Of a DNA stretch of 9,222 nucleotides, positions 7,148 to 9,222 are shown piece by piece (the first letter of the stretch is position 1; each line of letters opens with the position of its first letter). Under the pieces are notes generated by a model that saw only the letters and a list, made by a program, of their open reading frames with translations, was not told where the DNA came from and searched no databases. The position numbers and the translations under genes are program-made. Origin of the DNA: Sulfurovum sp. Its GTDB lineage: Bacteria; Campylobacterota; Campylobacteria; Campylobacterales; Sulfurovaceae. The DNA lies in the NCBI GenBank assembly GCA_015661535.1, contig DQVY01000303.1, positions 1-9,222 of the forward strand, written 5' to 3'.

Positions 7148-7788
7148 GGTTTTAGAATTCTTTTAATAGCTTCCGAACAAACTGTTAATCCAACAGCACC
7201 TGTTACAGCCACACAAGATCCCTTCACTTTACACTTGTCTTCTTCTGGAGAAAATACTACTAAAAAATTTCTGTCAAATTTTGCTTTTTTGAGTTCATTG
7301 CGTATTTTACGTGCAAGGGCATCACCATGAGTTTTCCAGATGGAGGCTACTTCTATTTTATTTGTGTCGTATCGTTTTGCAGACCCCAGAGCCATAATGA
7401 GTTTTTTGTAACATTTCTTGGCGACTTCTATCTTCACTTTGGTGGTGTCTGCAGCATCTATAACGATGTCATAGGGGTCAAAATCAAAAGAGGCTACCCA
7501 AGCCATGTCCATATGTTGATGAATGCTTTTTACACCAGGGTAGAGCATCTGTAGCCTATCTACTTTTACTTCACCTACGGCTTCTGAGCCTATCTGTCTG
7601 TTTTGGTTGCTTTCATCATAAACATCAAAATCAAGTATGGTAATGTCAGAGACACCTGAGCGGTAAAGACAGTCGAGCGCATAAGAACCTACACCACCTA
7701 CACCGAGTATGAGTATTTTACTCTTTTGTAACTTCTCAAAATCTGCATCACCAAAGAGCATACGGCAACGTTCAAATCTCACAGCCAT
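7144..7788 (-). CDS. tcdA: tRNA threonylcarbamoyladenosine dehydratase (TcdA/CsdL), E1-like
   Basis: A ThiF/MoeB/E1-like adenylating enzyme of 214 residues. TcdA uses ATP to cyclise t6A at position 37 of ANN-decoding tRNAs to ct6A. Visible features: RFERCRMLFG at the N-terminus (TcdA-like RF...RL(Y/F)G), the Rossmann ATP loop GVGGVGS (29-35), the NQNRQI signature (61-66), DAADTTKVK (111-119), and KTHGDALARKIRNELKK (152-168), matching the TcdA KT..DPLA..R..L block. MoeB/ThiF zinc CxxC pairs are absent. E. coli TcdA is 268 residues; this one is shorter in the middle and lacks a C-terminal extension. The start is ambiguous. The ATG at 7788 has GGGAG only 1 nt upstream, whereas the GTG at 7782 (codon 3) has it 7 nt upstream and forms a GTGA overlap with the surE stop. 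The stop codon lies inside a REP-like repeat. Confidence 0.9.
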   Translation of the reverse strand: MAVRFERCRMLFGDADFEKLQKSKILILGVGGVGSYALDCLYRSGVSDITILDFDVYDESNQNRQIGSEAVGEVKVDRLQMLYPGVKSIHQHMDMAWVASFDFDPYDIVIDAADTTKVKIEVAKKCYKKLIMALGSAKRYDTNKIEVASIWKTHGDALARKIRNELKKAKFDRNFLVVFSPEEDKCKVKGSCVAVTGAVGLTVCSEAIKRILKP

Positions 7789-8558
7789 TCTCCCAGTTTT
7801 TCTATGTCATCGTGGGAGGTCATATCCAAATGTACGGGTGTGACAGATACATAGCAGTCATTAATAGCCTCAAAATCAGTCACATGTCCTTTTGTCTCCA
7901 TCCATTCAAGTCTTGGTAAACCTATCCAGTAATATTCAGCCCCTCTTGGGTTATGATGTACTTCTGCATGAAATCCGTACTTTTTATTGCCAGCACGCGT
8001 GACTTTAAAGCCTTTACATGCTGAACTTGGAACAGGGGGGATGTTGACGTTAAGAAATTTACGTTCAGGCAGAGGAAATGTATCTGAAAATATCTTTTTT
8101 ACCAGGGTGGCAATGCTCTCTTTCGCCAGCTCATAGCCATAGTTCTTTATGCTCGCACCATCACTCCTGTAGACTTGTGAGATGGCTATGGCAGGTATGC
8201 CCTGAAGGACTGCTTCCATGGCTGCTGATGCTGTACCGGAGTAGGTAATATCTTCACCCATATTTGCACCTATGTTAATACCGGATATGACAATATCAGG
8301 TTTTTCATCTTCAGTAAAAAGTTTGTTAAGGGAGAGAAAAATACAATCGGTTGGTGTGCCGTCATCAAGTTTGTAGAAATCTTTTTCGAGTTCTACAAAG
8401 TGTAAAGGTCTGGTGAGAGTGAGTGAGTGTCCGCAGGCAGATTTTTCTGTAGTAGGGGCTACAACAGTCACATGTCCTAAAGGTTTAAGTGCTTCAACCA
8501 AGGCTAAAAGCCCTTTAGAGTCAAAGCCGTCATCATTGGTGATCAATATTTTTTTCAT
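7779..8558 (-). CDS. surE: 5'/3'-nucleotidase SurE
   Basis: A cytoplasmic, metal-dependent phosphatase of 259 residues that dephosphorylates nucleoside 5'- and 3'-monophosphates, and in some species short polyphosphate; it is linked to stationary-phase survival. The N-terminal KILITNDDG holds metal ligands D9 and D10. S40 lies in APTTEKSACGHS and N95 in SGINIGANMG, aligning with D8, D9, S39 and N95 of Thermotoga maritima SurE. DGTPTDC (66-72) and SGTASAAMEA are also typical. Length is normal for the family. The ATG at 8558 gives the canonical N-terminus, although its ribosome site is weak (GTGAG abutting the start). It lies 29 nt downstream of the repeat protein and overlaps tcdA by 4-10 nt, so it is the middle of a probable operon. 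Confidence 0.97.
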   Translation of the reverse strand: MKKILITNDDGFDSKGLLALVEALKPLGHVTVVAPTTEKSACGHSLTLTRPLHFVELEKDFYKLDDGTPTDCIFLSLNKLFTEDEKPDIVISGINIGANMGEDITYSGTASAAMEAVLQGIPAIAISQVYRSDGASIKNYGYELAKESIATLVKKIFSDTFPLPERKFLNVNIPPVPSSACKGFKVTRAGNKKYGFHAEVHHNPRGAEYYWIGLPRLEWMETKGHVTDFEAINDCYVSVTPVHLDMTSHDDIEKLGEWL

Positions 8559-8586
8559 CTCACTACTTTTTATATTATTTTGTGAA

Positions 8587-8592
8587 ATTATA
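8587..8592 (-). promoter_or_regulatory. Possible internal -10 box before surE
   Basis: On the minus strand a TATAAT overlaps the stop of the repeat protein and lies 28 nt before the surE ATG. No -35 box is visible at the usual distance. It could give surE-tcdA extra expression apart from the upstream genes, but such hexamers are frequent in AT-rich DNA. Confidence 0.3.
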
Positions 8593-9106
8593 TCTTTATT
8601 TTTGTAACATTCCCATCTTTAATGCTAATGTCTATGATCGTTTTCCCTGTTTCAGATTTTATGACTATGGTACCATCAAATGTTCCCTCTTTAAAAAATA
8701 CTTTTCTGGCTTTTCCTGTGGGGTTATAGATCTTGCCTGCACCTCTTTTTTGACCATTGACATAAGGGGTTTCATATTTCAGTTTCCCTGTTTTGTAATA
8801 TGCTTTGAACATGCCGTCAAGCATGTTGTTTTTGAAAGGGATCTCATAGCGAAGTTTACCCGTTCTGTAATACTCTTTCAGTACACCATCCAAGTTACCC
8901 TCTTTGAAGGGGATCTGCACAGTATATTTACCTGTTTCATAATACTCTTTCCATATACCATCCAGCAGTTCACCCTTGTAAGATATATTCGATTTTGTTT
9001 TACCATTGTCATAGTACTCTTTTATGGTGCCTTCTGGAGCATTTGTTTGCGCAACTATATTTGATGATAAAAGGCCAAGTAGCAGTATATATTTTATAAG
9101 AGACAT
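8588..9106 (-). CDS. Exported MORN_2 (YwqK-like) repeat protein
   Basis: A 172-residue protein with a signal peptide (1-19: SLIK, then a YILLLGLL core, cleavage near NIVA-Q) followed almost entirely by six tandem repeats starting at G26, G50, G74, G98, G122 and G145, with a period of 24 residues (23 for the fifth). The repeat pattern is G-x-x-K-x-Y-Y-x-x-G-K-x-x-x-x-x-x-(Y/F)-K-x-x-x-x-D, as in MORN_2 repeats. The three middle units are closest to each other; the last two are more diverged. The start is supported by AGGGAGGAA, with GGAGG 7 nt before the ATG. Databases often label such proteins 'YwqK-family antitoxin', but there is no toxin partner here and the signal peptide points to the periplasm or outer surface. 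No function is assigned. It overlaps the preceding gene by 1 nt and is followed closely by surE. Confidence 0.85.
   Translation of the reverse strand: MSLIKYILLLGLLSSNIVAQTNAPEGTIKEYYDNGKTKSNISYKGELLDGIWKEYYETGKYTVQIPFKEGNLDGVLKEYYRTGKLRYEIPFKNNMLDGMFKAYYKTGKLKYETPYVNGQKRGAGKIYNPTGKARKVFFKEGTFDGTIVIKSETGKTIIDISIKDGNVTKIKI
8603..9031 (-). repeat. Six tandem coding repeats of about 72 bp
   Basis: DNA underlying the six MORN_2 units. Similarity is visible at the nucleotide level in the central units (recurring versions of AATACTCTTTC and of ACCATC on the plus strand), suggesting they arose by unit duplication. Units are diverged enough that recent expansion is not evident. Confidence 0.75.
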
Positions 9107-9222
9107 TATGTTTCCTCCCTTGTCTGTTTTCTTCTCTCTTTACCCTTATATGTATTGGTATCTTGAGAGGGTGTGACATCTCTGAAATCTTTATGCAGTT
9201 GTACCCCTGCCATTTTTTCAAA
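9106..9222 (-). CDS. C-terminal tail of an unidentified gene, truncated by the window edge
   Basis: On the minus strand one frame is open from the right edge for 38 codons (FEKMAGVQLHKDFRDVT, then a polar stretch ending KGKERRKQTREET) and stops with a TAA whose last base is the first base of the repeat protein's ATG. The 1-nt coupling and the placement of that gene's ribosome site inside this frame are what support it. The tail is hydrophilic and strongly basic, compatible with a disordered cytoplasmic C-terminus. I do not recognise the family; 38 residues are too few to assign one. A competing open frame over the same DNA continues antiparallel to nothing useful and runs deep into the repeat gene, so I prefer this one. 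Confidence 0.5.
   Translation of the reverse strand, partial: FEKMAGVQLHKDFRDVTPSQDTNTYKGKERRKQTREET

Noticed and set aside
7327..7554. A 75-codon plus-strand open frame opposite tcdA
   Set aside because: Antisense shadow of a conserved enzyme; no motif and no plausible promoter or ribosome site.
8582..9064. A 160-codon open frame on the plus strand, rich in Phe, Ile and Cys
   Set aside because: It is exactly antisense to the repeat protein; its length follows from the periodic repeat sequence lacking stops in that frame. It has no credible ribosome site or family motif.
9009..9221. A 70-codon minus-strand open frame crossing the start of the repeat protein
   Set aside because: It overlaps the signal-peptide region of a well supported gene in another frame, and the alternative frame ending at the TAATG junction explains the DNA better.
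1..9222. CRISPR array, tRNA/rRNA genes, phage, defence or toxin-antitoxin system
   Set aside because: I found no regularly spaced direct repeats with spacers, no cloverleaf-like sequence, no transposase or integrase, and no defence-type domain. The only regular repeats are the coding MORN_2 units and the REP-like pair.

Overview
The window looks like chromosomal core sequence from a Campylobacterota (epsilonproteobacterial) species of the Sulfurovum/Sulfurimonas type. The main evidence is a single-gene CcsB-CcsA fusion for cytochrome c maturation, together with moderately AT-rich DNA (about 40% GC by eye), short intergenic gaps and TATAAT-type promoters with no clear -35 box. The genus is an inference; no marker in the window fixes it.

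Layout. Plus strand: the window opens inside polA (DNA polymerase I with an intact proofreading domain). polA runs with a 1-nt stop/start overlap into a small formylglycine-generating-enzyme (FGE)-like protein that lacks one of the two FGE catalytic cysteines. A separate promoter then precedes an exported protein made of a PEGA domain and a DUF1566 domain. Another promoter precedes ccsBA, a 1029-residue cytochrome c synthase with all four functional histidines. Convergent to ccsBA, on the minus strand, is a tight cluster read right to left: the C-terminal tail of an unidentified gene (entering from beyond the right edge), an exported protein of six MORN_2-type repeats, surE (survival/nucleotidase protein) and tcdA (tRNA ct6A-forming dehydratase). 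Their junctions are overlaps of 1 and 4-10 nt and one gap of 29 nt, so they are probably co-transcribed.

The two convergent blocks meet at a 143-bp element. It consists of two identical 25-bp sequences in opposite orientation, each itself a small hairpin with a G(T/C)AG foot, separated by 89 bp of AT-rich DNA. This has the anatomy of a REP/inverse-REP pair (BIME-like), and the GTAG foot of one copy supplies the stop codon of tcdA.

Most of the window is housekeeping: DNA repair and replication, cytochrome c assembly, nucleotide metabolism and tRNA modification. I see no convincing new multi-gene system. The points most worth following are the REP pair, the cysteine-deficient FGE homologue beside a second protein of a related fold, and the repeat protein in the surE-tcdA operon.
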